Shown: positions 15,315 through 24,689 of the stretch, piece by piece
Layout: every line of letters starts with the position of its first letter
Numbering within the stretch: the stretch's first letter is position 1
Assembly: GCA_012514175.1 (NCBI GenBank)
Contig: JAAZAU010000006.1
Location: forward strand, 1-40,862
From: Parcubacteria group bacterium
GTDB taxonomy: Bacteria > Patescibacteriota > Minisyncoccia > Phycocordibacterales > WO2-35-19
Length of the DNA stretch: 40,862 bases
Reading direction: 5' to 3'
Program-made: the position numbers and the translations under genes
The notes under the pieces: model-generated
What the model was told of the DNA's origin: nothing
The model's input: the letters and a program-made list of their open reading frames with translations, nothing else
Databases searched by the model: none

Positions 15315-16268
15315 TTCTTCTACTTCTTTTGAATTTTTGGCGCGCATAAGTTTAAATCGTAAATCTCGCAACTCCGGACCTTTCAAATATTCACGAAAAT
15401 GTTTTTTCATAATATCAAAACTTTTGATTCCGCTAAATTTTTCTTCAAAAAGTTTAGTGTGCTCAACCAAAACTTCAAGTCTTTCTTTTAAAGTTGGCTC
15501 ATAATCTGCGAACAGCCAAGGGTTGCCAAAAATTGCTCGGCCCAGCATCACTCCATCAGCTCCAGTTTCAGCACACTTTTGTTTTGCATCAGCAATATCT
15601 TGCACGTCGCCATTCCCTATTATTAAAGTTTTTTGTTCAGTTTCATTTCGTATTTCCACAGCCTTTTTAATTCGCTCCCACTTTGCCGGCACTTTTGACA
15701 TTTCTTTTTTGGTGCGAGCGTGAATGATAACTGCTTCCGGATTTTCAACTAACAATTCTGGCAACCACGTCTCCAACTCATCTTTGCTGTAACCTAGTCT
15801 GGTTTTGATAGATACAGGAATTTTTCCTTTAACTCCACGTTTTGTTGCCAAAATGATTTCACGAGCTAATTTTGGATCTTTGATAAGAGCTGCGCCAGCG
15901 CCTTGTTTTTGAATATTTTTATCTGGACATCCCATATTGATGTCAATCCCGTCAAAACCGAGTTCCATCACAAACCTAGATGCTTTCTCCATCATTTCTG
16001 GTCTGCTAGTAAAAAGTTGAGCCACAATAGGTCTTTCAATTTCTGAATATTCTAAATTTTTTAAAAGTTTTTTACGACCTTCTTCAGGTGCTAAAACTAA
16101 TCCATCAGCTGAGACAAATTCTGTGTAAGTCACAAAATTTACAATTTTTGAAGACTTTGAATATTTAGAAATAATAAACCTAAAAGCCGAGTCGGTTACG
16201 TCGGCCATTGGCGCTAAGCAGATTATAGGCTTTTTTAAATTTACCCAAAAATTTGATAATTTATTCAC
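15291..16268 (-). CDS. dus: tRNA-dihydrouridine synthase
   Basis: This flavoenzyme reduces uridines in tRNA D-loops. The 325 residues form an FMN-binding TIM barrel: CLAPMADVTDSAFR at the start, INMGCPDKNIQKQGAGAAL with the catalytic Cys near residue 102, SIKTRLGY, IHARTKKEMSKVPA with the conserved His, IGNGDV, and GVMLGRAIFGNPWLF for phosphate binding. A helical C-terminal domain follows. The start is GTG, with TAGAAT 6 bases upstream, supporting a leaderless mRNA beginning right after the Clp-like gene. Confidence 0.95.
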   Translation of the reverse strand: MNKLSNFWVNLKKPIICLAPMADVTDSAFRFIISKYSKSSKIVNFVTYTEFVSADGLVLAPEEGRKKLLKNLEYSEIERPIVAQLFTSRPEMMEKASRFVMELGFDGIDINMGCPDKNIQKQGAGAALIKDPKLAREIILATKRGVKGKIPVSIKTRLGYSKDELETWLPELLVENPEAVIIHARTKKEMSKVPAKWERIKKAVEIRNETEQKTLIIGNGDVQDIADAKQKCAETGADGVMLGRAIFGNPWLFADYEPTLKERLEVLVEHTKLFEEKFSGIKSFDIMKKHFREYLKGPELRDLRFKLMRAKNSKEVEELIFNFGN

Positions 16269-16274
16269 TCAGCC

Positions 16275-16280
16275 ATTCTA
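16275..16280 (-). promoter_or_regulatory. -10 box predicting a leaderless mRNA with GTG start
   Basis: TAGAAT on the minus strand begins immediately after the TGA stop of the Clp-like gene and lies 6 bases before the GTG of dus. Confidence 0.55.
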
Positions 16281-18707
16281 TCACAATAATTCTTCTTTTT
16301 TTATTTCAATCTTACTTCCTGGTTTTACTTCTTTTTTAGCGATTTTTTTAGCAATAAGCCGACCAATTTCATTTTGAATAATATGATTTATTGAATGTCC
16401 TCCAAATTGCATATTACCACTTTTCTCTACCAAAAAATCAATTAGTTCATCGTTTATCACCAATTCAAAATCTTGTTCTTTCAGTTTTCTGGCTAAATTC
16501 TGAAGCCCAAATCTGGCTATAACAGACATTTCTCTTTTATGTAAAGGGTGGAAAAGTATAATTTCATCAAAGCGATTTAAAAGCTCTGATCTAAAAACTT
16601 TATTTTTTATGATTACGTCAATAACCGAACTTTTAGATTTAGTTAAATCCACTTTTGATTTAATTAATTTCCAAATGAGTTCACTGCCAGCGTTAGAAGT
16701 GGCCACAATAATAAGATTACGACAATTAATTTGATTACCAAGAGCGTCAGTAAAAACACCTTCATCCAGAATCTGTAAAAATAAATCTAAAACATCGGGT
16801 GCCGCTTTTTCAAATTCATCTAATAAAAGCACACTGTATGGGTTCTCCACTATTTTAATTGCCAAAGGACCACTTTTGCCTACAAAAAAATCTCCTATTA
16901 AATGAGTCACGGCATCAGGACCGCTATACTCAGACATATCAAAACGAATTATTTTATTTTCATCACCAAAAAAACTTTCCGCTAAAACTTTTGAAACTTC
17001 AGTTTTACCAACCCCTGTGGGACCAATAAACAAAAAAGAAGCGAGAGGTCTATTAAGATTTGTTATATTAGTGCGTATTCTTTTTATAGTGTCAGTCACA
17101 GCTTTAACAGCTTCCTCCTGCCCAACAACTCTTTTGCGGAGTAATTTTTCAAGATTTTTTATTTTGTTTACTTCATCTGCTTTTATCGCTCCAGTATTTA
17201 TATTGGCTTTTCTTGAAATAAAAGCAGAAACATCACTCTCTTTTAAAACTTCTATGCCATTTTCTACAGCCCAAGGAGTTATTTCACTTAAAAGATTGAT
17301 GGCTTTACTTGGCATTTCGCCATAAGTTACATAACGATCAGCGCTTTTCACCAAAGAAAACACGCTTGGATAAGAAAAATAAATTTTATATTGCTTTTCA
17401 AAATGCGGTATTTGTTCTAAAAGCGCACAAACCACAGCAGGAACTCCAGATTGAGTGGGAACTATTCTCCCAAATTTCTCTAAAAGCGCTGGTGCAATTT
17501 CTACAAAAAAGTGGAAATCGGAATTAGTTACAGAAGCAATTATTGGTAATTCAGCCGAAGATAAATATGAAGATAAAAGAGAGGGCAAATTAACGCCAGA
17601 ATTTTTAGCACTAGACACAAACCCAAATAAATCTTTTATATAAAGAATAATGTTGCCAGTTGATATAGATTGGTCAAATATTTTTAAAATCTCCCCTTCA
17701 AGATCGTTTTTATTTTTATAAGTAGCTACCAGCGCTGACCAGTCCAACTCAATAATGTTCTTTCCTTCAATATAAGGTTGAACTATACCAAGTTTTATTT
17801 TCTTCAAAAACCTACCTATGATGTCTCTTACCACTTTCTCATCATCATCTATAATGATAGCGCTAGCTTTTTCTTGCCTCTCCATAATATCCTCAAGTAA
17901 AGAAACTTCTCTTTGTCTGTATCCATCTTCAATGTTAAGTGCAGAGATATTTATAGTTCGGTCAAACAAAATCCCAAATTTACTGAGACTATTTAATTCA
18001 CCATAAAACCAACTGGTTCCTAAAGATGGGATGGTTCCCAAATTTTCCCGACTCCAAAATCTTTCTTTTCGGCGTTTTTTATTTTTCATATCCATCACCC
18101 AAGAGGCTGAACTTATAAAATCTTCTCGCTTTACAGAATTGTGAGACAGAAAAGATTGAAAACTTTTATCAGTATCATAAACAATACCAGCGTAATCAGC
18201 CAAATCTACAGAATTTTCATCAAAATTTAAAGAAGAAGTTATAATCGAAGATCTGTCAGAATAAAGAAAATTTTTAAAAGCGGATTTAGAAACACCTGAC
18301 CTAATCAAAACCTCTGCGCCAATTTTAGTTTCAAAAAAAGCTTTCGTTACATCAATCTCATCGGTATCAAGCAAAATACTAGACAAAGCGTAATCAATAT
18401 TTTTGTTAGTTTTTAAAAGCTTGTCATCTGTCGTAATGTATAAACCTTCACTTTTCATAGAACGACAAAAAAACTCTAGAAACGACAAAAGCAGAAAGAC
18501 AAAAACACATAACAAAAACACGCCGTCGGCAAAACCAAAATACAAAGGTAAAGATTCAAAAGGTGAAATAAAAGAAGTTAAAGTCACAATAGCCAAAACC
18601 AACACACTACCTTGCAAAATTTTTCTTAAATTTCTTGGAAAAATCTTGTCCCAAAAAAGACAATAACTGTGTGAATTTGATATTTCTTTTAGTTCTTCAA
18701 AAGTCAT
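16281..18707 (-). CDS. Membrane-anchored Clp-type AAA+ ATPase with inactive first ATPase domain
   Basis: The 808-residue protein has two membrane segments (about 31-50 and 60-82), then a long region with weak resemblance to a Clp N-domain (about 100-185). Where the first AAA+ domain of ClpC should be (about 280-480), both nucleotide motifs are lost: AIIIDDDEKVVRD stands in the Walker A place and NIILYIKDLFGFV in the Walker B place. The second AAA+ domain is intact: GPTGVGKTE near residue 566, LLLDEFEKA near residue 622, sensor 1 in VATSNAG, the arginine finger in ELLNRFDE, and a C-terminal small domain (QFGGHSINHIIQNEI). I see no clear IGF/LGF loop for ClpP docking. It starts 3 bases after a small membrane protein. 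It probably unfolds or extracts membrane proteins. Confidence 0.88.
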   Translation of the reverse strand: MTFEELKEISNSHSYCLFWDKIFPRNLRKILQGSVLVLAIVTLTSFISPFESLPLYFGFADGVFLLCVFVFLLLSFLEFFCRSMKSEGLYITTDDKLLKTNKNIDYALSSILLDTDEIDVTKAFFETKIGAEVLIRSGVSKSAFKNFLYSDRSSIITSSLNFDENSVDLADYAGIVYDTDKSFQSFLSHNSVKREDFISSASWVMDMKNKKRRKERFWSRENLGTIPSLGTSWFYGELNSLSKFGILFDRTINISALNIEDGYRQREVSLLEDIMERQEKASAIIIDDDEKVVRDIIGRFLKKIKLGIVQPYIEGKNIIELDWSALVATYKNKNDLEGEILKIFDQSISTGNIILYIKDLFGFVSSAKNSGVNLPSLLSSYLSSAELPIIASVTNSDFHFFVEIAPALLEKFGRIVPTQSGVPAVVCALLEQIPHFEKQYKIYFSYPSVFSLVKSADRYVTYGEMPSKAINLLSEITPWAVENGIEVLKESDVSAFISRKANINTGAIKADEVNKIKNLEKLLRKRVVGQEEAVKAVTDTIKRIRTNITNLNRPLASFLFIGPTGVGKTEVSKVLAESFFGDENKIIRFDMSEYSGPDAVTHLIGDFFVGKSGPLAIKIVENPYSVLLLDEFEKAAPDVLDLFLQILDEGVFTDALGNQINCRNLIIVATSNAGSELIWKLIKSKVDLTKSKSSVIDVIIKNKVFRSELLNRFDEIILFHPLHKREMSVIARFGLQNLARKLKEQDFELVINDELIDFLVEKSGNMQFGGHSINHIIQNEIGRLIAKKIAKKEVKPGSKIEIKKEELL

Positions 18708-18710
18708 AAC

Positions 18711-19112
18711 TTATGCTACAAAAAAAGTAATCGCCAAAACAATACAGCCTAAAAGTATTACCGGCGCCAAAACCCAAATAATAAAAACAATAAAAGTAAG
18801 CACCGAAACTAAAACATAAGCTACAAATCCAACAGTCAAAACCGCAACCTTGACGATAAAACCCGCTGTTCTCGTTAGACCATTAATTATAAAACCAGAA
18901 GAAAAGGAGCCTGGATTAAGTTTCTTACCACAGTGTTCACTAAATTTTTTCCATGGCACAAATAAAGTTTTAAGTAAAAGTTTGAAAGAAAAAAAATGCG
19001 CAATGAACCATAAAAAATTATAGGCTACACCAAAAAGTTCTCTGAGCCCTTGAGTATAATGCCATTTTACATAAGCCCAAAAGAACGAGTCTCTTTCATA
19101 AACTTCAGACAT
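18711..19112 (-). CDS. Small membrane protein paired with the Clp-like ATPase, 133 aa
   Basis: The family is not one I can name. The first about 25 residues are soluble and aromatic (RDSFFWAYVKWHYTQG). An amphipathic and hydrophobic region follows (about 27-55), then a basic stretch with one Cys (PWKKFSEHCGKK), and two long membrane segments at about 79-103 and 107-131. The gene precedes the membrane Clp-like ATPase with a 3-base gap, so the two likely form a complex. It has its own predicted promoter, overlapping the ftsQ stop. Confidence 0.75.
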   Translation of the reverse strand: MSEVYERDSFFWAYVKWHYTQGLRELFGVAYNFLWFIAHFFSFKLLLKTLFVPWKKFSEHCGKKLNPGSFSSGFIINGLTRTAGFIVKVAVLTVGFVAYVLVSVLTFIVFIIWVLAPVILLGCIVLAITFFVA

Positions 19113-19118
19113 AAATTT

Positions 19119-19124
19119 ATTATA
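19119..19124 (-). promoter_or_regulatory. -10 box predicting a leaderless mRNA
   Basis: TATAAT on the minus strand lies 6 bases before the ATG at 19112 and overlaps the FtsQ stop codon. The string TGATATAATAAAT is identical to that before korA. Confidence 0.65.
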
Positions 19125-19962
19125 TCAACTTATAAAATATTTTGTTACCGAACCGAGTATCAATATAATTGAATTTAACATTTGAATTTTTGGCACGTTC
19201 TTCATTTATAAGAAGAACAGCATTTTTAACAGCTTCAGAAAAATCAGTTTCTTCAGGATTAAAAAATATATCACCCACATCTGACTGAGCTACAGCTTTA
19301 TCAAAAGATTTAATATCTATAGACATAATTTCTATGCCAGCATTTTTAAAAAGTTCAATAAATTTTTCATAAGCCTGCATTTTATCAGACGAAACAAAAC
19401 TTTTCATAACCGGATCACCTGTCAAAATACCTTTAAAAATAAAACGGTTTTTAGGCTCCAACCAATTACCAGAAGAAAGAAGATATTCTGATTCAGAAAA
19501 AGAAGCTTTTTCAAAAATCAAACCATTATTACTCATAAAAAAACATTCACCTGAAGCTGAACACCATAAATAATCCGCTCCTCTTTCTGTAACAGTAAGT
19601 TCTATACGATTATTAAAAAATTGTTTGTCAATACTAACCGTTTCAAGTCTTGGAAATTGATCCAAAAATAAATCAGAAAGTTCTTTTTTATTAATAAAAA
19701 AAATGTTTGATTTAGGAAACACAAAAAATCTGTAACCAGAAATAAAATTGGTAGCAGTATTTTTTAAATCATTTGAAGATAGAGCTTGCGCATTCAAAAC
19801 TTCAAAACTTTTAACTTGCAAAAAATCGGCTCTTGAAAGTAAAATCAAACCAACAACCAAAACAACAGGAAAACTAATTCCTAAAAATAACTTAAAATTT
19901 TTCCTAGTTTTATTCCTTTTGGCAATCCTAGAAGATGCTTTGTTGTATCTACTTTTATACAT
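19120..19962 (-). CDS. ftsQ: FtsQ/DivIB-like cell-division protein
   Basis: The 280-residue protein has a basic cytoplasmic start (about 1-25), one membrane segment (about 26-44), a POTRA-like domain (VKSFEVLNAQALSSNDL onward, about 50-118) and an FtsQ domain (FFNNRIELTVTERGADYLW near 120-140, then a mixed beta region). This is the standard layout for FtsQ/DivIB, which links the early and late divisome outside the membrane. The sequence is divergent, so the call rests on architecture. It follows serS without a gap. Two Cys near residues 141 and 147 could form a disulfide. Confidence 0.78.
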   Translation of the reverse strand: MYKSRYNKASSRIAKRNKTRKNFKLFLGISFPVVLVVGLILLSRADFLQVKSFEVLNAQALSSNDLKNTATNFISGYRFFVFPKSNIFFINKKELSDLFLDQFPRLETVSIDKQFFNNRIELTVTERGADYLWCSASGECFFMSNNGLIFEKASFSESEYLLSSGNWLEPKNRFIFKGILTGDPVMKSFVSSDKMQAYEKFIELFKNAGIEIMSIDIKSFDKAVAQSDVGDIFFNPEETDFSEAVKNAVLLINEERAKNSNVKFNYIDTRFGNKIFYKLI

Positions 19963-21249
19963 TTAGCCTACTTTTTCCTTTCCCCCCATATAAGGCCTCA
20001 AGACTTCAGGAATAACAATAGAACCATCAGCTTGTTGATTATTTTCTATAATAGCAAGCAACGGTCTACCAGAAAGAGCGGTGTTATTGAGAGAATGCAC
20101 AAACTTCAATTTGCCATCATCGTCACGGTATCTAATACCCAACCTTCGGGTTTGAAAATCATGAAAATAAGACGAGGAATGAGTTTCTCTGTATTTATTT
20201 TCGGAAGGCATCCAAGCTTCTATATCATACTTTTTGACTTGACCCAATCCAAGATCGCCACCACAATTGACGACAACACGATAAGGAATTTTCAAAGCTT
20301 GCATTATTTCTTCAGCATTATTTGTCAATTCTTCGTGGTATTTAACTGAAAGTTCGTGGCTAGCCTCACACAAAACCACTTGTTCCATTTTGTAAAATTC
20401 ATGAACTCGTAAAATACCTTTAGTGTCTCTACCATGACTACCAGCTTCGCGACGAAACGAATCAGCAAAAGAAATCATTTTTATTGGTAAATCTTTTTTA
20501 TCCAAAATTTCATCCATATAATAACCCATAGTCGCCACTTCAGCGGTCCCAGAGAGAAAATCACCGTCTTGTGTTTTATACAAATCTTCTTCACCTTGTG
20601 GAATATAACCAGTGCCTAAAAGAACTTCTCGTTTAACCAAGGATGGCACTATCATCGGAGTCCACTTTTCACCAATTTCACTTTTCTTACGGAAAAAATC
20701 TTGAACAAATTGCCACAGAGCAAACTGTAAAAGCGCAGCATCGTTTTTCAAAAAATAACCTCGGAAACCGGCGACTTTGGTGCCTCGCTCCGTATCAACC
20801 ATATCGTGAGCAAGCATCAGATCCATATTGTTTTTGGGAGTAAAATTAAATTTTGGAATGTTGCCCCAAGTTTTTAATTCTACATTACCAGATTCATCTT
20901 CTCCGTCAGGCACTGACATATCAGGAATATTTGGCACAGCAACCATAAGTTTCTGCCACTCAATCATTATTTCTTTCAATTCTGCCTCTAGTGCTTGCAT
21001 CTGTTCTTTTAAAGGTTGCATTTCTTCAATAAGTTTCCTTTTTTCAGCTATATTGCCAGCTTGTCCCAATTTCGCAACTTCAAGACTGACTTCATTTTGT
21101 TTGGCCCTTTTTTCTTCAAGCTTTTGACTGATTTCTTTTCTTTTGTCATCAACCTCTATAAGTTTCTTTACGTCAAAATCAATGCGCTTCTTTTGAGCGC
21201 CCATTGCAACCAATTCAGCATTTTCTCTTATAAATTTAATATCCAACAT
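19963..21249 (-). CDS. serS: Seryl-tRNA synthetase
   Basis: The 428-residue enzyme charges tRNA-Ser. The N-terminal arm (about 25-105) is a long antiparallel coiled coil that grips the tRNA variable arm. The class II catalytic core has motif 2 in FRREAGSHGRDTKGILRVHEF near residue 258 and motif 3 in LSGRPLLAIIENNQ near residue 390, ending in RPYMGG. I chose the ATG at 21249 (MLDIKFIREN), where the family normally begins and which has TAGAAT 7 bases upstream; a frame to 21294 adds 15 unconserved residues. The gene is divergent from dprA. Confidence 0.96.
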   Translation of the reverse strand: MLDIKFIRENAELVAMGAQKKRIDFDVKKLIEVDDKRKEISQKLEEKRAKQNEVSLEVAKLGQAGNIAEKRKLIEEMQPLKEQMQALEAELKEIMIEWQKLMVAVPNIPDMSVPDGEDESGNVELKTWGNIPKFNFTPKNNMDLMLAHDMVDTERGTKVAGFRGYFLKNDAALLQFALWQFVQDFFRKKSEIGEKWTPMIVPSLVKREVLLGTGYIPQGEEDLYKTQDGDFLSGTAEVATMGYYMDEILDKKDLPIKMISFADSFRREAGSHGRDTKGILRVHEFYKMEQVVLCEASHELSVKYHEELTNNAEEIMQALKIPYRVVVNCGGDLGLGQVKKYDIEAWMPSENKYRETHSSSYFHDFQTRRLGIRYRDDDGKLKFVHSLNNTALSGRPLLAIIENNQQADGSIVIPEVLRPYMGGKEKVG

Positions 21250-21256
21250 ACTCTTT

Positions 21257-21262
21257 ATTCTA
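21257..21262 (-). promoter_or_regulatory. -10 box 7 bases before the serS start
   Basis: TAGAAT on the minus strand, with TTCACA 17 bases further upstream as a plausible -35. It fits the near-leaderless pattern seen for other conserved genes. Confidence 0.55.
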
Positions 21263-21296
21263 TCATTTGTTAAAATAAATGTGAACAACAACAAAA

Positions 21297-22178
21297 ATGG
21301 ATTACAAAATTAAAAAACTTGAGCGAAAAAACTGGCCAACACTTCTAGAAGAAATCAATCAATTACCGAAACAACTTTTTTATGCTGGCACAATTCCTGA
21401 CTGGAAAAACAAATTACTTTGTGTGGTTGGTAGCCGTAAATACACAAATTATGGTAAAGATGCGGTAGAAACTTTGATTGAGGGTTTGCGTGGTTACCCC
21501 ATTATCATCGTTTCTGGCTTGGCTTTAGGTATTGATTCCATAGCCCACAGGGCGGCTCTTAAAAATAATCTGTTCACTATTGCCGTGCCAGGCTCAGGAC
21601 TTAATCCAAAAGTTTTACATCCACAATCACACATACATTTAGCAGAAGAAATTGTAAACAAAGGCGGAATGTTAATGAACGAATTTCAGCCAGAATTTAA
21701 GGCGACTCATTATAGTTTTCCTCAACGTAATCGTATTATGGCCGGTATGAGTCACGCTACTTTAGTGATAGAAGCTGAGAAAAAATCTGGCACTCTCATA
21801 ACTTCAAGACTAGCTACCGAATACAATAGAGACGTGCTTGCTTTGCCCGGCAGTATTTTTAACACAACAAGCCAAGGCCCTCATATGCTCATCCGTCTCG
21901 GAGCAACACCAATTCGTGATAGTGATGATATTTTAGAGGCTTTGCATCTAGAAAAAATGAAGAGTGAAGATGTAAATGATGAAGAAAAATATTTTGATTG
22001 TTCAGAAAAAGAGATGTTGATTATAAAAATTATTATAGAACCTTTACCTCGTGATGAAATTTTAAGACGAGCCCACCTGGAACACAAAATTGCAATTAGC
22101 GAAACCCAAACTCTTCTGTCTCTTTTAGAGCTCAAAGGCATTATTAAAGAAACCTTAGGTGAAATAAGACTTACTTAA
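21297..22178 (+). CDS. dprA: DNA-processing protein DprA (Smf)
   Basis: DprA protects incoming single-stranded DNA and loads RecA during natural transformation. The 293 residues contain the Rossmann core: LLCVVGSRKYTNYG, IVSGLALGIDSIAHRAAL, GGMLMNEF, and RNRIMAGMSHATLVIEAEKKSGTL, then LALPGSIF. The C-terminal about 60 residues are a winged-helix-like DprA_C domain (RDEILRRAHLEHKIAISETQTLLSLLELKG). An N-terminal SAM domain is missing, giving a shorter form. A tiny SD-led gene follows. Confidence 0.95.
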   Translation: MDYKIKKLERKNWPTLLEEINQLPKQLFYAGTIPDWKNKLLCVVGSRKYTNYGKDAVETLIEGLRGYPIIIVSGLALGIDSIAHRAALKNNLFTIAVPGSGLNPKVLHPQSHIHLAEEIVNKGGMLMNEFQPEFKATHYSFPQRNRIMAGMSHATLVIEAEKKSGTLITSRLATEYNRDVLALPGSIFNTTSQGPHMLIRLGATPIRDSDDILEALHLEKMKSEDVNDEEKYFDCSEKEMLIIKIIIEPLPRDEILRRAHLEHKIAISETQTLLSLLELKGIIKETLGEIRLT

Positions 22179-22184
22179 AATTAT

Positions 22185-22212
22185 TTGAAAAATATTTCAT
22201 ATCAGTTATTAT
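22185..22212 (+). promoter_or_regulatory. Promoter of small-gene cassette 1
   Basis: TTGAAA (22185-22190) and TATTAT (22207-22212) are 16 bases apart, starting 6 bases after the dprA stop. Transcription should begin near 22219, just before the SD. Confidence 0.65.
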
Positions 22213-22237
22213 AAAAATAGATTAAAAAGGAGGAGTT

Positions 22238-22387
22238 ATGAAATATACAATGATCATAATTCTGTTGTTATTCACCTTTTTTTTGGTTTCCCTCGCAAAA
22301 AGCAGAAAAAAGCTCAACAAAGCCCTTGGTGGCAAAAGTGTTGGGCAAGTCGTGAAGGAAAACCGAAAAAAACTCTCAATGAGATAA
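22238..22387 (+). CDS. Tiny membrane protein, 49 aa (cassette 1)
   Basis: An intact 49-codon frame begins at an ATG preceded by AAGGAGGAG at the correct distance, one of the few strong SD sequences in the window. The protein has one hydrophobic segment (about residues 4-19, YTMIIILLLFTFFLV) followed by a basic soluble tail rich in Lys, Arg and Ser (KALGGKSVGQVVKENRKK). It is probably a single-pass membrane peptide with its tail in the cytoplasm. I know no family for it. It has its own promoter and terminator, fills the gap between dprA and topA, and looks higher in GC than its neighbours. It fits the same plan as the genes at 28334, 38125 (minus) and 40263. Confidence 0.72.
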   Translation: MKYTMIIILLLFTFFLVSLAKSRKKLNKALGGKSVGQVVKENRKKLSMR

Positions 22388-22406
22388 TTATGAGGAGAGA
22401 CATTTG

Positions 22407-22455
22407 AAAGCGGGTTTGTAGATCGTTTTGTACCGAAACACAAACCCGCTTTTTT
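22407..22455 (+). terminator. Terminator of cassette 1
   Basis: A 13-bp stem (22407-22419 with 22440-22452) with a 20-nt loop ends in a run of T. The core GGGTTTG/CAAACCC closely resembles the terminator stem of cassette 4. Confidence 0.9.
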
Positions 22456-22493
22456 GCTTTTTTTATTTTTATAATTTATCCTGTAGATATCAT

Positions 22494-24680
22494 ATGAAAT
22501 TATTAATAGTAGAATCACCAGCAAAAGCGAAAACGATTAGCAAATACATTGGCGATGAATATAAGGTTGTCGCCAGTGTTGGGCATGTGCGCGATTTACC
22601 AAAATCAAATAAAAAAGCTATTGATATAGAATCGGGTTTTGTTCCACATTACGAAATTTCTAAAGGTAAAGAACACGTTGTCTCTGACATTAAAAAATTA
22701 GCAGAAAAAGCTGATGAAATATTGCTTGCCACTGACCCCGATCGCGAAGGTGAAGCTATTGCTTGGCATTTAGCTGAACTGATTTCAAATGAGAAAAAGC
22801 AAAAAGAAAAAAACATTAAGAGAATTACTTACCATGAAATCACAAAGGAGGCTATTGAAGAAGCTTTGAAAAACCCTAAAGCAATAGATCAAAATTTAAG
22901 AAAAGCGCAAGAAGCTAGAAGAGTTTTAGATAGACTGGTCGGTTATGATTTGTCGGGTTTAATTTGGAAAAAAGTTAGATATGGTCTTTCCGCCGGCAGA
23001 GTTCAATCTCCCGCTCTTCGTATTATTATGGAAAAAGAAAGAGAGATAAGGGCTTTTGTGCCTGAAACTTATTTTGTAATTTCTGCAGAATTAGAAACAG
23101 AGAAAAAAGAAAAATTTGTGGCTTTTTGTGAAAAAGAACCCAAAACTCAAAAAGAAGCAGATGAGATTTATAAAATAGCTAAAAATGAAAAATGGTCAGT
23201 TAAGGACGTGGTAGAGACAGAAACAAAAAGAACGCCTTATGCCCCATTTACCACTTCTACTTTACAACAATCAGCATCCACCCGATTAGGTTTTTCACCT
23301 AAACGCACCATGATGACAGCTCAAAAACTTTATGAAGCTGGACATATTACTTATATGCGCACTGATAGCTCAAATATGGCGAAAGTAGCTTTAGGACAAA
23401 TAAAAGCTGTGGTTTCTAAAAAGTATGGCAGTGAATTACATCAGTCTCGCGCTTACAAAACTAAATCCAAAAATGCTCAAGAGGCTCACGAAGCGGTTCG
23501 CCCAACATATTTTGAAAAAGAAAATTGTGGCACCACTGATGATCAAAAAAAGCTATATCGGCTCATCTGGCAAAGAGCAGTAGCTAGCCAAATGAAAGAT
23601 GCTAAAATAATGCGAACCAAAATCATTACTACAACATCCAAAAACATACCAGATTTTTCTGCTAATGGTTCAAGAGTTATTGAAGACGGTTGGCTGTTGG
23701 CTGATCCCGGGGCTAAAGGTGAAGATGTTATTTTGCCTAAAGTTAAAACCGGAGATTTTCTTTCTCTCATAAACTTAAACAGCGAAGAAAAACAAACTTC
23801 GCCACCAAATCGTTATAGCGAAGCTGGACTTATTAAAGAATTAGAAAAAAGAGGTATCGGCAGACCTTCTACTTATGCTTCTATTATAGGCACAATTGTA
23901 GAGAGAGGTTATGTTGAAAAAGAAGGACGAACACTCAAACCCACCGATACTGGTGATGTAGTTTCTACTTTTTTGGAAGATAATTTTAAAGATTACATAA
24001 GCGACACTTTCACAGCGGAAATGGAAGACAAATTGGATCAAATTGCTGATGGTACTAGAGAATATGAACCCACTCTGCAAGAATTCTATAAACCTTTTTT
24101 GAAAGACATTAAAGAAAAAGAAAAAACTGCCAAACTTACCACCTTAGGAGAAGCTGATCCCAAACTTAAATGTCCAATTTGTAATTCAAATATGATTATA
24201 AAACTCGGTAGAGGGGGCAAATTTTTGAGTTGTGAAAAATTTCCAGATTGTAAAGGTATGAGAAACATTGACGGAAGTGAAATTAAAGAAGCTGAAGCTA
24301 TAGGAACCGATCCAGTTACTGGACTTCCGGTTTTTGTTATGGATGGCAGATTTGGTCCTTATGTCCAGCTTGGTGTAAAAGATGAGAAAAACAAAAAACC
24401 ACGCCGTTCAAGTATTCCCAAAGAAAAAAACCCCAACGAAGTTAGTTTAGATGATGCATTAAAATATTTAAGTTTACCAAGAGAACTCGGACCTCATCCC
24501 GAAACCGGAGAAATGGTAAGCGCCAATATCGGTCGTTTCGGACCTTATGTAGTCCATCAAAAAGACTTCCATTCCCTTAAAGAAGATGATGTTTACACCA
24601 TTGAACTCCCTCGCGCTCTAGAAATTTTAGCCGAAGAAAAAAAGAAAAGAGGCTTTGCCAGAAAGAAGAAAAAAAGGTAA
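22494..24680 (+). CDS. topA: DNA topoisomerase I
   Basis: The enzyme relaxes negatively supercoiled DNA. The 728 residues open with the Toprim domain (KLLIVESPAKAKTISKYIG and ATDPDREGEAIAWHL near residue 82). The active-site Tyr is in HITYMRTDSSNM near residue 284. A four-Cys zinc ribbon (CPICNSNM ... LSCEKFPDCKG) lies near residues 560-584. Two C-terminal repeats with RFGPYV follow, and a basic tail. I chose the ATG at 22494, where homology begins; the frame extends upstream into the cassette terminator. A TATAAT lies 18 bases before the start. Confidence 0.97.
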   Translation: MKLLIVESPAKAKTISKYIGDEYKVVASVGHVRDLPKSNKKAIDIESGFVPHYEISKGKEHVVSDIKKLAEKADEILLATDPDREGEAIAWHLAELISNEKKQKEKNIKRITYHEITKEAIEEALKNPKAIDQNLRKAQEARRVLDRLVGYDLSGLIWKKVRYGLSAGRVQSPALRIIMEKEREIRAFVPETYFVISAELETEKKEKFVAFCEKEPKTQKEADEIYKIAKNEKWSVKDVVETETKRTPYAPFTTSTLQQSASTRLGFSPKRTMMTAQKLYEAGHITYMRTDSSNMAKVALGQIKAVVSKKYGSELHQSRAYKTKSKNAQEAHEAVRPTYFEKENCGTTDDQKKLYRLIWQRAVASQMKDAKIMRTKIITTTSKNIPDFSANGSRVIEDGWLLADPGAKGEDVILPKVKTGDFLSLINLNSEEKQTSPPNRYSEAGLIKELEKRGIGRPSTYASIIGTIVERGYVEKEGRTLKPTDTGDVVSTFLEDNFKDYISDTFTAEMEDKLDQIADGTREYEPTLQEFYKPFLKDIKEKEKTAKLTTLGEADPKLKCPICNSNMIIKLGRGGKFLSCEKFPDCKGMRNIDGSEIKEAEAIGTDPVTGLPVFVMDGRFGPYVQLGVKDEKNKKPRRSSIPKEKNPNEVSLDDALKYLSLPRELGPHPETGEMVSANIGRFGPYVVHQKDFHSLKEDDVYTIELPRALEILAEEKKKRGFARKKKKR

Positions 24681-24689
24681 GGTTAAGAT

